From: Aquibacillus kalidii
Lineage (GTDB): Bacteria > Bacillota > Bacilli > Bacillales > Amphibacillaceae
NCBI RefSeq assembly: GCF_014280935.1
Contig: NZ_JACLZI010000028.1
Location: 1 to 41,104 of the forward strand
Length of the DNA: 41,104 nucleotides
Direction: 5' to 3'
Shown: positions 33,186 to 41,104 of the stretch, one piece after another
Layout: every line of letters starts with the position of its first letter
How positions within the stretch are numbered: the first letter of the stretch is position 1
Notes under the pieces: generated by a model
The model's input: only the letters and a program-made list of their open reading frames with translations
Databases searched by the model: none
What the model was told of the DNA's origin: nothing
Position numbers and translations under genes: made by a program

Positions 33186-33270
33186 GATTGGAAGTTCAAT
33201 GTACATTTACTATTAGTTTAAAAGAAAACACTCAAATGATAAATAACCCACCCTTAACAATACTGTTTTC

Positions 33271-33297
33271 TTCGACATTAAACAACTAAATTCGACA
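33271..33297 (-). promoter_or_regulatory. Two tandem Spo0A-type boxes
   Basis: On the minus strand TGTCGAA occurs at 33291-33297 and again at 33271-33277, a 20-base repeat distance (about two helical turns). Both match the 0A box core exactly. They lie about 195-220 bases before the phosphorelay operon and just after the stop of the membrane protein gene. A possible sigma-A promoter (TTGAGT, 17 bases, TAGTAA) lies between them and the operon. Confidence 0.55.
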
Positions 33298-33324
33298 TAT
33301 TTTTTAAAAAATAATTCACCTTAT

Positions 33325-33744
33325 CTAATGCTCATTTCTATAAAATACGTATAACAAGCAGCCGTATAAAAAGTGTCCACTTACCCAATAAATAATAGAT
33401 TCTATATCATAAACGGTAGGAGTTGGCCTGAGAGCTAACAAGGTTAATGGAAAATAGGATAACATTGCAACACCACTTATCGTAATGGCTAGTAAAAACT
33501 TATATATTCCCGCCAATTTTCTAACGCTAATTAATACGACAAAAAGTAAGCATATTCCCCAGGAAATAATAAGATGATACAACCATAGTAAGAAATCAGG
33601 GGAGTTCCCTATATAGGGGATAAAATCCACATTTAATAACAAAGTATAAACTTTTTTTCCTGAAAACCACTCAAAAAATCCTAGATACATTCCGAGCAGA
33701 ATACCAGACAACGTTCCACCCAAAATAATTCTGCCTATTCTCAT
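33325..33744 (-). CDS. Hypothetical four-helix membrane protein
   Basis: A 139-residue integral membrane protein with four hydrophobic segments, about residues 6-24, 52-72, 80-102 and 115-134, and a proline- and aromatic-rich loop (ALRPTPTVYDIESIIYWVSG) before the last. No family was recognised. The ATG at 33744 is preferred over the GTG at 33753 because AGGA lies about 10 bases upstream of the ATG but directly against the GTG. It is on the same strand as the phosphorelay operon, which starts about 250 bases further on, behind its own control region. Confidence 0.6.
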   Translation of the reverse strand: MRIGRIILGGTLSGILLGMYLGFFEWFSGKKVYTLLLNVDFIPYIGNSPDFLLWLYHLIISWGICLLFVVLISVRKLAGIYKFLLAITISGVAMLSYFPLTLLALRPTPTVYDIESIIYWVSGHFLYGCLLYVFYRNEH

Positions 33745-33918
33745 ATGAAACACATCCTATTATTAATATCGTTCCAATCTGATAAAAATGAAGATATAAT
33801 GATTTAATTATTATATCTCTAAACAAAATTCTTAAGGAAGATACTACCTCGAATCTTTTTAAATCACTAAAATTCTGCTATGATTAGTTGTATAGTAGAT
33901 TATAGGAGGAAACACACA

Positions 33919-34182
33919 ATGAGTATTCGCGTAGACGCTACACCAAACCCAAATGCAATGAAATTCACAACTGATTCTTTAATATTCGAGGGGAATAACA
34001 GCGTTTCTGTTATGCCTGGAAAAACGAGTGAACATAAAATCTTAAATGATCTAATGGAATTAGATGGTGTCGACAATGTATTCGGCTTTCAAAATTTTAT
34101 AACGGTAAACAAGAAGTTTGATGCTGAGTGGGATTCTTTAACTCAAACTGTTACTGAAGTTATAGAGAAATACGGTTATTAA
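33919..34182 (+). CDS. Stand-alone Nfu N-terminal domain protein
   Basis: An 87-residue protein formed only by the Nfu/NifU N-terminal domain: IRVDATPNPNAMKFTTD, FGFQNFITVNKK and AEWDSLTQTVTEVIEKYG. The C-terminal cysteine-bearing Nfu domain is absent, so it cannot carry an Fe-S cluster alone; in other proteins this domain is joined to NifU or to HEAT repeats (YpgR type). AGGAGG lies 9-10 bases before the ATG at 33919. Confidence 0.82.
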   Translation: MSIRVDATPNPNAMKFTTDSLIFEGNNSVSVMPGKTSEHKILNDLMELDGVDNVFGFQNFITVNKKFDAEWDSLTQTVTEVIEKYGY

Positions 34183-34185
34183 TCG

Positions 34186-34220
34186 AAAAAGGTGTCCAAC
34201 CCTACGTTGGACACCTTTTT
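34186..34220. terminator. Bidirectional terminator after the Nfu-N gene
   Basis: A perfect 15-bp stem (34186-34200, 34206-34220) with A and T runs on the two sides, between the convergent Nfu-N gene and yitT. Confidence 0.93.
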
Positions 34221-34264
34221 TAAATTTGTTACCCATAATTAATTTACTTCTGAATATTTCTTAT

Positions 34265-35113
34265 CTAATCATTCCGTTTAAAGAAACCATACACTCCTGC
34301 TGTTTCAATTATATTTGTAAATGCGTGAGGATCAACTTCATGTATAATCCTTTCTAGGTCATACAACTCGTATCTTGTGATAACAAGGTACATCATATCC
34401 TTCTCTTCCTTCGTATAGGCACCTTTAGCAGGAAGAATTGTAATTCCCCTCGTCATCGTATTGTGTATTTCTTTCTGGAGCACATCCGCATTTCTTGTCA
34501 CGATCAAAGCTGTCACTTTCTCATGCCGAGTATGGATACCATCAATCACACGTGTGGATACATATAACGCTAAAAGTGTGTATAATGCATTTTCAGGCTC
34601 GTTTAGTACACCAGCAATAAAGATGATTAAGCCATTAATGACCATTAAATAACTACCAATTGGCTTATCCTTCATTCTTGATAAAACCATCGCGATAATA
34701 TCAGAGCCACCTGTAGAGGCACCATATTTCAATGTTATCCCGACACCTATCCCCCCAAGGACACCACCAAATACTGCATTTAGCATAATGTCATTCGAAA
34801 GATGAAGTACTGGAATTATTTCAAGAACGATTGTTGTAAAACCAACAGACATAAAGCTGTATAGTGTAAAACCTTTCCCAACCTTTAACCAACCTAATAT
34901 GGCAACCGGGATATTTAATATAAACAAGATGATACCTGTACTAATCCCTTGAATATGAAGAACATCCGTAAATACACTGGATAAAATTTGTGCAATACCA
35001 GTAAATCCACTAGCATATACATTAGCACCGATAAAGAAGAAATTTAATGCAATTGCATTTAAAACGGCGCCAATTATAACGATAAATATTCGTTTTGCTT
35101 CTACTAAAAACAA
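34265..35113 (-). CDS. yitT: YitT-family membrane protein (DUF161/DUF2179)
   Basis: A 282-residue membrane protein. Five to six hydrophobic helices cover about residues 8-180, with the family motif LKYGASTGGSDIIAMVL. A soluble C-terminal DUF2179 domain follows (EKVTALIVTRNADVLQKEIH, ILPAKGAYTKEEKDMMYLVI split at the family boundary), which is thought to bind a regulatory ligand. Transport substrate unknown. The TTG at 35113 is chosen because AAAGGAGG lies 7 bases upstream; an open frame continues to 35179 without a ribosome site. It is divergent from the DegV gene. Confidence 0.88.
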   Translation of the reverse strand: MFLVEAKRIFIVIIGAVLNAIALNFFFIGANVYASGFTGIAQILSSVFTDVLHIQGISTGIILFILNIPVAILGWLKVGKGFTLYSFMSVGFTTIVLEIIPVLHLSNDIMLNAVFGGVLGGIGVGITLKYGASTGGSDIIAMVLSRMKDKPIGSYLMVINGLIIFIAGVLNEPENALYTLLALYVSTRVIDGIHTRHEKVTALIVTRNADVLQKEIHNTMTRGITILPAKGAYTKEEKDMMYLVITRYELYDLERIIHEVDPHAFTNIIETAGVYGFFKRND

Positions 35114-35351
35114 GGAAATACCTCCTTTTATAAAGTTTCGATGTCTTAAGAATACCCTGACTATCTTACAGTAAAACAATAACGAAAGTAAAATATGTCA
35201 TTTTCCTTTTGACTATAACGGTTTATATGATTAAACTTAAATTAGATTTGCAAATTGACCTTATTAGTATTACCGCTGTTTTATATAAATACTACTAATT
35301 CCGTAGGTAAACATGAAGATTTGTCTTCTTACAAATTCCGGAGGTGTTAAT

Positions 35352-36212
35352 GTGACTGTAAAAATAATTACAGACTCTGCTAGTGATTTATCCAAAGAAC
35401 ATTTTGATAAATATAATATTGAAATGTTGTCTTTAACAGTTCAACTTGATGAGCAAAACTATGAAGACGCTAAAACTATATCAGCTAAAACTGTCTACGA
35501 TGCTATGCGTAATGGTAAGGCACCAAAGACTTCTCAGGTTTCTCCGCAAGCATTTAAGAATACATTTGAATATTATGCCAAAAATAATCAGCCTTGTATC
35601 TATGTGTCATTTTCTTCAGAACTATCAGGTACGTTTCAATCTGCTAAAATGATGGAACAAGAAGTTAAAGAAAGCTACCCAGATTGGCAAATAGAAGTAA
35701 TCGATACGAAATGTGCTTCTTTAGGGTTTGGTTTAGTCGTTTTACGAGCTGCCCAATTAGCTCAAGAGGGTGAATCGTTTGAAAAAATTGTAGAGATTAG
35801 TAAATATCATGCAGAACACATGGAACATATTTTTACAGTTGATGATCTAGAGTACCTGTACCGCGGTGGTAGAGTTAGTAAAACAGCTGCATTCGTAGGA
35901 ACGTTACTTAAAGTCAAACCACTTCTACATGTCGAGGCTGGTAAACTAATTCCTCTTGAAAAAGTACGCGGTTCAAAAAAAGTATTAAAAAGAATGGTCG
36001 ATGTTATGGAAGAACGTGGATTTGACTTGCAAAATCAACCAATAGGTATCAGTCACGGTGATGCAATAGATACAGCAAACCAGCTAGCCGAATTAATAAA
36101 GGAAAAATTTAAGACTGACAATATCCATATCGAAATGGTTGGTTCATCAATAGGAGCACATGCCGGACCTGGAACAATCGCCCTATTTTTCTTAAACAGT
36201 TCTTATAAATAA
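35352..36212 (+). CDS. yitS: DegV family fatty-acid-binding protein (YitS-like)
   Basis: A 286-residue protein of the DegV family. The start VKIITDSASDLSKE, the PKTSQVSP and ISFSSELSGTFQSA-type lipid-binding loops, DDLEYLYRGGRVSKT and the C-terminal GSSIGAHAGPGTIAL are all typical. DegV proteins bind fatty acids, and in Firmicutes some (FakB) present them to FakA kinase for phosphorylation. The GTG at 35352 is preferred: GGAGGTG lies 5 bases upstream and the family begins at this residue. Its place beside yitT matches B. subtilis yitS-yitT. Confidence 0.88.
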   Translation: MTVKIITDSASDLSKEHFDKYNIEMLSLTVQLDEQNYEDAKTISAKTVYDAMRNGKAPKTSQVSPQAFKNTFEYYAKNNQPCIYVSFSSELSGTFQSAKMMEQEVKESYPDWQIEVIDTKCASLGFGLVVLRAAQLAQEGESFEKIVEISKYHAEHMEHIFTVDDLEYLYRGGRVSKTAAFVGTLLKVKPLLHVEAGKLIPLEKVRGSKKVLKRMVDVMEERGFDLQNQPIGISHGDAIDTANQLAELIKEKFKTDNIHIEMVGSSIGAHAGPGTIALFFLNSSYK

Positions 36213-36221
36213 AGTACTTTC

Positions 36222-36252
36222 AAGCAGCATTTTTAAATTAAAATGCTGCTTT
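36222..36252 (+). terminator. Terminator of the DegV gene
   Basis: A 12-bp stem AAGCAGCATTTT/AAAATGCTGCTT with a short loop, followed by TTATTATTTTT. Confidence 0.85.
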
Positions 36253-36458
36253 ATTATTTTTGGATATTCTGTCCCAAGGATTCCTGCCAATTCCGCCTTT
36301 CAACACCGTATTCTATCTAATGATTTCACCTCCCCTTTCGTTACCTGTGCACTAGATTTCCACTGTGTGTTTTTTGCTTAGCATCACACTAATCATGATT
36401 TAAATCTTAAAAATTGGTTACAACTATTGTTAGTAAAATAGTTATGGGAGGACTTTTT

Positions 36459-37319
36459 GTGCCACAAAAAAAAGAGGTATTGCCAAAACAACATCAAGAT
36501 AGACAACCAGGATTTGAACACCAAATGAATCCATTACCGAAGTATGAAGACCCAAACTATAAAGGCAGCGGGAAATTAAATGACAAAGTTGCTGTTATTA
36601 CCGGTGGGGACAGCGGCATTGGCCGAGCAGTTAGCCTTTATTTTGCGAGAGAGGGCGCAGATATTGCGATTATCTACTTCGATGAACATGATGATGCTGA
36701 AAAAACCAAACAATTAGTTGAAAATGAAGGACGGAAATGCACTGTTTATAGTGGTGACATTAGTAAACCAGACTTCTGTGATACTACCGTTAAAAGTATT
36801 GCACAAGAATTCAATAAAATAGATATTTTAGTAAATAATGCTGCAGAACAGTTTCCACAACAGGATTTTATGGATATCTCTAATGAACAGTTAGAGAGAA
36901 CATTCCAAGTGAACATCTTTTCGTTTTTCTACATGTCAAAAGCAGTGCTTCCACATATGTCACAAGGAAGCTCCATCATAAATACTTCATCCATTACCGC
37001 TTATCATGGGAATAAGATGTTGATTGATTATTCAAGTACGAAGGGTGCCATTACTTCTTTCACGCGCTCCCTATCTCAAAACCTTGTTTCGAAAGGAATT
37101 AGAGTAAATGGCGTTGCACCGGGCCCAATCTGGACTCCACTAATTCCAGCAACCTTTGATGAGCAACAGGTAGCAGAATTCGGATCCACTTCCCCGATGG
37201 GCAGACCTGGTGAAACACACGAACTAGCACCTGCCTATGTTTATTTAGCAAGTAACGATTCATCGTATGTAACCGGTCAAATGATCCATGTTAATGGAGG
37301 ATTTATTGTTAACGGCTAG
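36459..37319 (+). CDS. Short-chain dehydrogenase/reductase (general-stress YhdF/YdaD type)
   Basis: A 286-residue classical-SDR oxidoreductase with the extended N-terminus of the YhdF/YdaD/YhxC group (KQHQDRQPGFEHQMNPLP). The cofactor motif is TGGDSGIGRA, then LVNNAAEQ, catalytic Ser in INTSSITAYHG, and Tyr and Lys in YSSTKGA. The C-terminus SSYVTGQMIHVNGG is complete. The substrate is unknown; relatives are stress-induced in B. subtilis. The GTG at 36459 has GGGAGG 8 bases upstream; the frame stays open further upstream but without a ribosome site. Confidence 0.87.
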   Translation: MPQKKEVLPKQHQDRQPGFEHQMNPLPKYEDPNYKGSGKLNDKVAVITGGDSGIGRAVSLYFAREGADIAIIYFDEHDDAEKTKQLVENEGRKCTVYSGDISKPDFCDTTVKSIAQEFNKIDILVNNAAEQFPQQDFMDISNEQLERTFQVNIFSFFYMSKAVLPHMSQGSSIINTSSITAYHGNKMLIDYSSTKGAITSFTRSLSQNLVSKGIRVNGVAPGPIWTPLIPATFDEQQVAEFGSTSPMGRPGETHELAPAYVYLASNDSSYVTGQMIHVNGGFIVNG

Positions 37320-37327
37320 AAGATAAA

Positions 37328-37364
37328 GAAGCAATGCTTGTACATTATATTCAAGCATTGCTTC
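37328..37364. terminator. Bidirectional terminator between the SDR gene and fosB
   Basis: A perfect 13-bp stem GAAGCAATGCTTG/CAAGCATTGCTTC (37328-37340, 37352-37364) between convergent genes. Confidence 0.85.
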
Positions 37365-37369
37365 TATTA

Positions 37370-37792
37370 CTAATCATAAAACTCCATATGCGGTTTTTCC
37401 TCTTTATAATAATCAAGTCGATCCTGCAAAGTCCCTGTGTGAAACTCAAATTTATGCCCATCTGGATCCGTAAAGTAAATAGATTCTTTATCTTTTTCGT
37501 CTCTAGGACGACCTGAAAGTATATTTACTCCTAAGGAAAGCAGCCTATCATGCGTATCTTTCATTTCTAACTCATCGATTGAGAATGCAATATGAGTATA
37601 TGAATAGCTTATTTCATGACGAGGTATATCCTGCTCTACATTAAGTGCAACCCAAAGTCCGTTTAGGTCAAAATATGCTGTGCTTCTCCCCTTTACTAAT
37701 AACTTCGCCCCAAATACTTCTTCATAAAATATAATAGATTTTTCTAGATTAGACACTGAAAATAAAAAATGATTAACTCCTGTTATTTTCAT
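37370..37792 (-). CDS. fosB: Metallothiol transferase FosB (fosfomycin resistance)
   Basis: A 140-residue enzyme of the vicinal-oxygen-chelate (glyoxalase) fold that adds bacillithiol or cysteine to fosfomycin in the cytoplasm. Metal ligands are in place: His8, His67 (YTHIAF) and Glu116 (FEFHTG). FosB landmarks include [38 protein letters not shown] and [15 protein letters not shown] lies 6 bases before the ATG. It is chromosomal and flanked by ordinary genes, so it looks intrinsic rather than acquired. Confidence 0.93.
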   Translation of the reverse strand: MKITGVNHFLFSVSNLEKSIIFYEEVFGAKLLVKGRSTAYFDLNGLWVALNVEQDIPRHEISYSYTHIAFSIDELEMKDTHDRLLSLGVNILSGRPRDEKDKESIYFTDPDGHKFEFHTGTLQDRLDYYKEEKPHMEFYD

Positions 37793-38011
37793 CTTCCACT
37801 CCTCCAGCCATTTTTTCTTATGGTACCACTAATTTCCCTTCAGAAGACTACGAAGAATTTATGTGCTAAAAGTGTCATAATATTATGTTGCCTTTTAGTC
37901 CTATAAAGGGTTAAATTAGTAACATGCATATTTTTTGGATACGTTTTCTAAGTGATTATTTATCCATTATATCCTGAAACTAGTTTTATATATAGAGGAG
38001 CGCGATCATCT

Positions 38012-39367
38012 GTGGCAAAAACAAACAACCAAAACTTGAGTTTATTTAGCTTGACTTGGCCTATCTTTATAGAAATCTTACTGCATATGTTAATGGGAAA
38101 TGCTGATACTTTAATGCTGAGCCAGTATTCTGATCATTCAGTTGCTGCAGTAGGAGTATCTAACCAAATACTTTCTGTTATTATTGTCATGTTCGGGTTT
38201 GTTGCGGCAGGAGCTTCTATATTAGTCGCACAGAATCTCGGTGCTAAACAAAACCTAAAAGCGGGAAAAATATCAGTTACGTCCATAAGCCTAAATCTCT
38301 GGTTTTCTTTAGCTTTAAGTATTGTTTTATATCTATTCAGTAAACCTATTCTCGGTTTAATGGATCTTCCTACTGAACTAATGGATGACGCATCATCCTA
38401 TATGAATATAGTAGGCGGATTTATTTTTGTTCAGGCTTTAATCATGACTGTGTCTGCCATTTTACGTAGCTATGGTTATACGAAGGATACGATGTTTGTC
38501 ACAATCGGAATGAACATCATTAATGTAGTAGGAAACTTTTTTGTCATCTTTGGTCCATTTGGCTTTCCTGTTCTAGGTGTGGAAGGGGTAGCTTATTCTA
38601 CTATGATTAGTAGATTTATCGGGTTTGTTGTACTTATTTTTATACTAATTAAGAGAAGTAATCACTCGTTGCCATTTAGCAACTTTTTCTCTTTTAAGAA
38701 AGAAGATGTAAAGGATCTGCTTGGGATTGGTGTTCCTTCAGCTGGTGAACAACTATCTTATAATACCAGTCAAATGGCAATTACTTATTTTATCGCGCAG
38801 CTTGGAACTGTAGCGATCACAACAAAAGTGTATGTACAAAATATTATGATGTTTATCCTTCTTTTTTCAATCGCTATTGGACAGGGATCACAAATCCTAA
38901 TTGGACATATGATTGGCGCAGGCGATATAGAAGGGGCATATAAACGTTGCCTTAAGAGCCTGCAAATCGCGATAGTTATAAGTACTCTTGCTGCAATTGT
39001 TGTATATTTTTCACGAGACTTTTTATTAGGTATTTTTACTGACGATACTACTATTATTGAAAAGGGTGCACTCGTACTTCTTGTTACCATTATCCTAGAG
39101 CCAGGTAGGGCATTTAATCTAGTAGTAATTAACTGTCTCCGAGCCGCAGGTGATGTGAAATTCCCAGTCTATATTGGCATACTTTCTATGTGGGGAGTTA
39201 GTGTAACCTTTGCTTGGTTCTTTGGAATCTTCTTAGGATTAGGGTTAGTTGGAATCTGGATTGGCTTTATTGCAGATGAATGGTTACGAGGTATATTAAT
39301 GTTAAAGAGATGGAAGTCACGAAACTGGATTAGAAAAGCATATGTAAAAAAAGAAGTAATGGAATAA
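38012..39367 (+). CDS. MATE-family multidrug/cation exporter
   Basis: A 451-residue membrane protein with about twelve helices in two homologous halves: the first starts LTWPIFIEILLHMLMGNADT, the second GIGVPSAGEQLSYNTSQMA. The conserved MATE motifs GAGDIEGA and VAQNLGAKQNL are present. It probably exports cationic compounds using Na+ or H+ gradients; the substrate is unknown. The GTG at 38012 has GAGGAG 11 bases upstream; the frame is open further upstream without a site. Convergent with the GH13 gene. Confidence 0.88.
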   Translation: MAKTNNQNLSLFSLTWPIFIEILLHMLMGNADTLMLSQYSDHSVAAVGVSNQILSVIIVMFGFVAAGASILVAQNLGAKQNLKAGKISVTSISLNLWFSLALSIVLYLFSKPILGLMDLPTELMDDASSYMNIVGGFIFVQALIMTVSAILRSYGYTKDTMFVTIGMNIINVVGNFFVIFGPFGFPVLGVEGVAYSTMISRFIGFVVLIFILIKRSNHSLPFSNFFSFKKEDVKDLLGIGVPSAGEQLSYNTSQMAITYFIAQLGTVAITTKVYVQNIMMFILLFSIAIGQGSQILIGHMIGAGDIEGAYKRCLKSLQIAIVISTLAAIVVYFSRDFLLGIFTDDTTIIEKGALVLLVTIILEPGRAFNLVVINCLRAAGDVKFPVYIGILSMWGVSVTFAWFFGIFLGLGLVGIWIGFIADEWLRGILMLKRWKSRNWIRKAYVKKEVME

Positions 39368-39370
39368 TGA

Positions 39371-39410
39371 AAAAAACTGTCTACCCCATAACTTGGTTAG
39401 ACAGTTTTTT
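39371..39410. terminator. Bidirectional terminator between the MATE and GH13 genes
   Basis: A stem AAAAAACTGTCTA/TAGACAGTTTTTT with an inner CC/GG pair (39371-39410); T-rich on both sides. Confidence 0.9.
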
Positions 39411-39412
39411 TA

Positions 39413-40858
39413 TTATGACCTAGCTTCTTTTTTATTCTTTCTACTTAAGTATATTACTGAAAAAACAAAAGTACCCAATACTAAAACAATAAAACCTACA
39501 AACAACCAGTTTAATCCCTTGTCTTCTTCGATGATAAATATATCTGCCGTTTCTCTTTCAAGACCAATTCTATACAATCCATCTTCATGTTCTCTGACGA
39601 TGTTATCCTGTAATAACCCTGTTAGTTGCATTCCATCAGGAACATCTGCTAAAGAGATTACTTGAGATTTTTTATCATTATTCATTGCTATATAGACAGA
39701 TTTATCGTCGTACTCCCTCTTAAATAAAACCATGGCACCACTACTATCTACAAACTGAATGTCCCCTTTCGTTATTGCAGGGAATTCGCTTCTAATTGCC
39801 ATCAGTTGTTCCATATAATTACGTAGTTCATCTTCACCAGTATTTAATTCAGCCATCTGGTGACCAGGGATATCCATTCCATTATCCATCGGTACTTCTG
39901 ATCCCTGGTAAATGGTAGGTGTACCTGGTATCGTGTACAAGTATGTTAAAGCAAGCTTCCATCTTGTAGTAGGGTTTTGTCCTTGTTTTACAGATTCTCT
40001 CGTAAAACGAACTGTCTCTACCGAATCGACGAAATTTATATCATTTAATTCTGTTAGTAGATTATCCTCAAATAATGGTTCCAACGAGTTACCGGGTTCG
40101 CTTAAGATAGAAGATATCGTCTCTTTTAGCGTGTTGTTTACAAGTAACAAATTAGGCTTTTCTATCTCACCACCCGAGTCCAAAACTGTAATGGCATCTG
40201 ATTTCACTGTTTTAATATGCTCAGCAAACAATTCAATAAATTCGATTGGTGTATATTGATTGGTGTACAGCCTGAATCCATCAATTCCTGTTTCGTCTAG
40301 CCACATATTTGCAGTTTCTAAGAAATAGTTTGATACTTTAGGATTGGTTAGATCAGGACTTGGCAAATTCTCTCCCCAAGTATTACTTACAGGTTCCCCA
40401 AGCCATTCTGGTCGTTCCAAAACCCACGGATGTTTGGAACTGATTTGAGATACAGGCATGTCCAAAATAACTTTGATATTTTGCTCGTGTGCTGCGTCGA
40501 CTAATTGTTTCAAAATATCCATTTTGCCAAATTGTTCATTAACCTTTTGGTAGTCACTTGGAGCAAATCCATGGTACACATCTGATTGCATCACTGGACT
40601 CAAGTTTATTGTCGTAAAGCCTAGCTGTTTAATGTAATCTAACTTATTGATAACACCTTGGAGATCCCCTCCATGAAAAGCTTGCGGATCATCAATATTA
40701 ATTTCTTTATCGTTCTCCGACTCCCCATTTGTAAACCGATCAATTAATACATAATAGATAGACCCATCTGATAAAGACGTATTAACGGCTTTTACTGGCA
40801 TATGTATCGGAACTAAAATAATAGTACTTAAAAGCAAAGCCAACATATATTTCTTCAT
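39413..40858 (-). CDS. Membrane-anchored GH13 (alpha-amylase fold) protein lacking catalytic residues
   Basis: A 481-residue exported protein with a signal peptide (1-25), a GH13-like barrel from IYYVLIDRFTNGESEND and FHGGDLQGVINKLDYIKQLG to about residue 370, a beta-rich C domain, and a C-terminal membrane helix (451-471) followed by RKNKKEAR. Against the GH13 conserved regions, region I reads ILDMPVSQ (Asn-His replaced by Ser137-Gln138), region II GIDGFRLY (nucleophile Asp replaced by Tyr198), region III VLDSGG (Glu replaced, nearest Asp227) and region IV FVDSVET (His-Asp replaced by Val280-Glu281). It is probably not an active amylase and may bind glycans or act structurally. AGGGGG lies upstream of the ATG at 40858; no start is well placed before it. 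Confidence 0.8.
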   Translation of the reverse strand: MKKYMLALLLSTIILVPIHMPVKAVNTSLSDGSIYYVLIDRFTNGESENDKEINIDDPQAFHGGDLQGVINKLDYIKQLGFTTINLSPVMQSDVYHGFAPSDYQKVNEQFGKMDILKQLVDAAHEQNIKVILDMPVSQISSKHPWVLERPEWLGEPVSNTWGENLPSPDLTNPKVSNYFLETANMWLDETGIDGFRLYTNQYTPIEFIELFAEHIKTVKSDAITVLDSGGEIEKPNLLLVNNTLKETISSILSEPGNSLEPLFEDNLLTELNDINFVDSVETVRFTRESVKQGQNPTTRWKLALTYLYTIPGTPTIYQGSEVPMDNGMDIPGHQMAELNTGEDELRNYMEQLMAIRSEFPAITKGDIQFVDSSGAMVLFKREYDDKSVYIAMNNDKKSQVISLADVPDGMQLTGLLQDNIVREHEDGLYRIGLERETADIFIIEEDKGLNWLFVGFIVLVLGTFVFSVIYLSRKNKKEARS

Positions 40859-40898
40859 TGTAATCCCCCTTGAATTTATGACAATCATACGTTTTTTC

Positions 40899-40926
40899 GT
40901 TATATAAAAATTAAAACCTTTGACAA
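40899..40926 (-). promoter_or_regulatory. Putative promoter of the GH13 gene
   Basis: On the minus strand, TTGTCA (40921-40926) and TATAAC (40899-40904) are separated by 16 bases, about 40 bases before the start codon. Confidence 0.5.
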
Positions 40927-41039
40927 TTATAATGGAATTTTAATAGATAAGCCAAATTTTCTTATAAACATAACTCTTTTGCAACTATTATTTCATTTGA
41001 CGCAATTTGTATAAAATACGAAGTAACTGGTGCCGCTAC

Positions 41040-41104
41040 GGAAATTCACTACGCTTTCCGTGGGCTCGCGCTGAGCCTCCTCGGTCGCAAAGAACGCTCC
41101 CTGT
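41040..41104 (-). repeat. Dispersed palindromic repeat, copy 3 (truncated by window end)
   Basis: The reverse complement of this segment matches the right 65 bases of copy 2 with one clear base change (GTGTTC to GCGTTC). It ends in the same GTGAATTTCC border. The similarity extends a little past the border (GTAG.GG.ACC and AGTTACTT), so the element may be slightly longer than its inverted ends. Confidence 0.85.

Noticed and set aside
36240-36360. Minus-strand AGGTG-type ribosome site with a ~20-codon GTG/TTG frame (LKGGIGRNPWDRISK...)
   Set aside because: The ribosome-like GGGGAGGTG lies over 20 bases from the start, the frame is very short, and its end enters the DegV terminator.
37370-39367. 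fosB and MATE exporter as an acquired resistance island
   Set aside because: No mobile-element genes, repeats or composition change flank them; FosB and MATE genes are normally chromosomal in Bacillaceae.

Overview
The window comes from a low-GC, endospore-forming Bacillaceae chromosome. The gene content and order suggest an Oceanobacillus/Virgibacillus/Gracilibacillus-type relative, but the genus cannot be fixed from the sequence alone. The evidence is the AT-rich composition, strong AGGAGG-type ribosome sites, frequent TTG and GTG starts, spore genes, and two blocks that follow Bacillus subtilis order: the yjz/yja-med-fab-yjbA-trpS-opp block and the yitR-to-yitW block. No rRNA, tRNA, CRISPR array, phage gene or transposase was seen.

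Layout. Bases 1-1600: a truncated copy of a dispersed palindromic repeat and a secreted putative glycoside hydrolase. 1600-9600: an oligopeptide ABC importer (oppA2, oppA1, oppB, oppC, oppD, oppF on the minus strand) with a tandem duplication of the binding-protein gene and CodY-like sites. 9700-11600: a DUF3899 membrane protein and trpS behind a complete tryptophan T-box. 11600-18250: yjbA, small membrane genes, a full repeat copy, fabH-fabF under a FapR-like operator, med, and several Bacillaceae hypotheticals. 18300-22300: uppP, fnr with its C-terminal iron-sulfur cysteines, a radical SAM/SPASM gene, a DUF2249 gene and a second Crp/Fnr-type regulator. The last three promoters each carry an Fnr-type box about 41.5 bases from the predicted start.

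22300-25450 is a spore-type cluster. It holds two Hsp20-gerPA/PF-like gene pairs facing each other across one terminator (one gerP member is frameshifted), a third gerPA/PF-like gene, and a protein that appears to join a GerPC-like N-terminus to a DehI-like helical domain. 25600-28250: yitW, yitV, yitU and two small genes. 28280-33300: a three-gene phosphorelay (hybrid kinase, single-domain receiver, Hpt-REC-GGDEF-REC protein) with two tandem Spo0A-type boxes upstream.

33300-41104: a membrane protein, a stand-alone Nfu N-terminal domain protein, yitT, a DegV protein (yitS), a short-chain dehydrogenase, fosB (fosfomycin thiol transferase), a MATE exporter and a membrane-anchored GH13 protein that has lost its catalytic residues. 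The window ends inside a third repeat copy.

The parts most likely to be new are the spore cluster with the GerPC-DehI fusion, the Fnr-controlled radical SAM/DUF2249/regulator unit, the phosphorelay with a c-di-GMP output, and the apparent GH13 pseudoenzyme.
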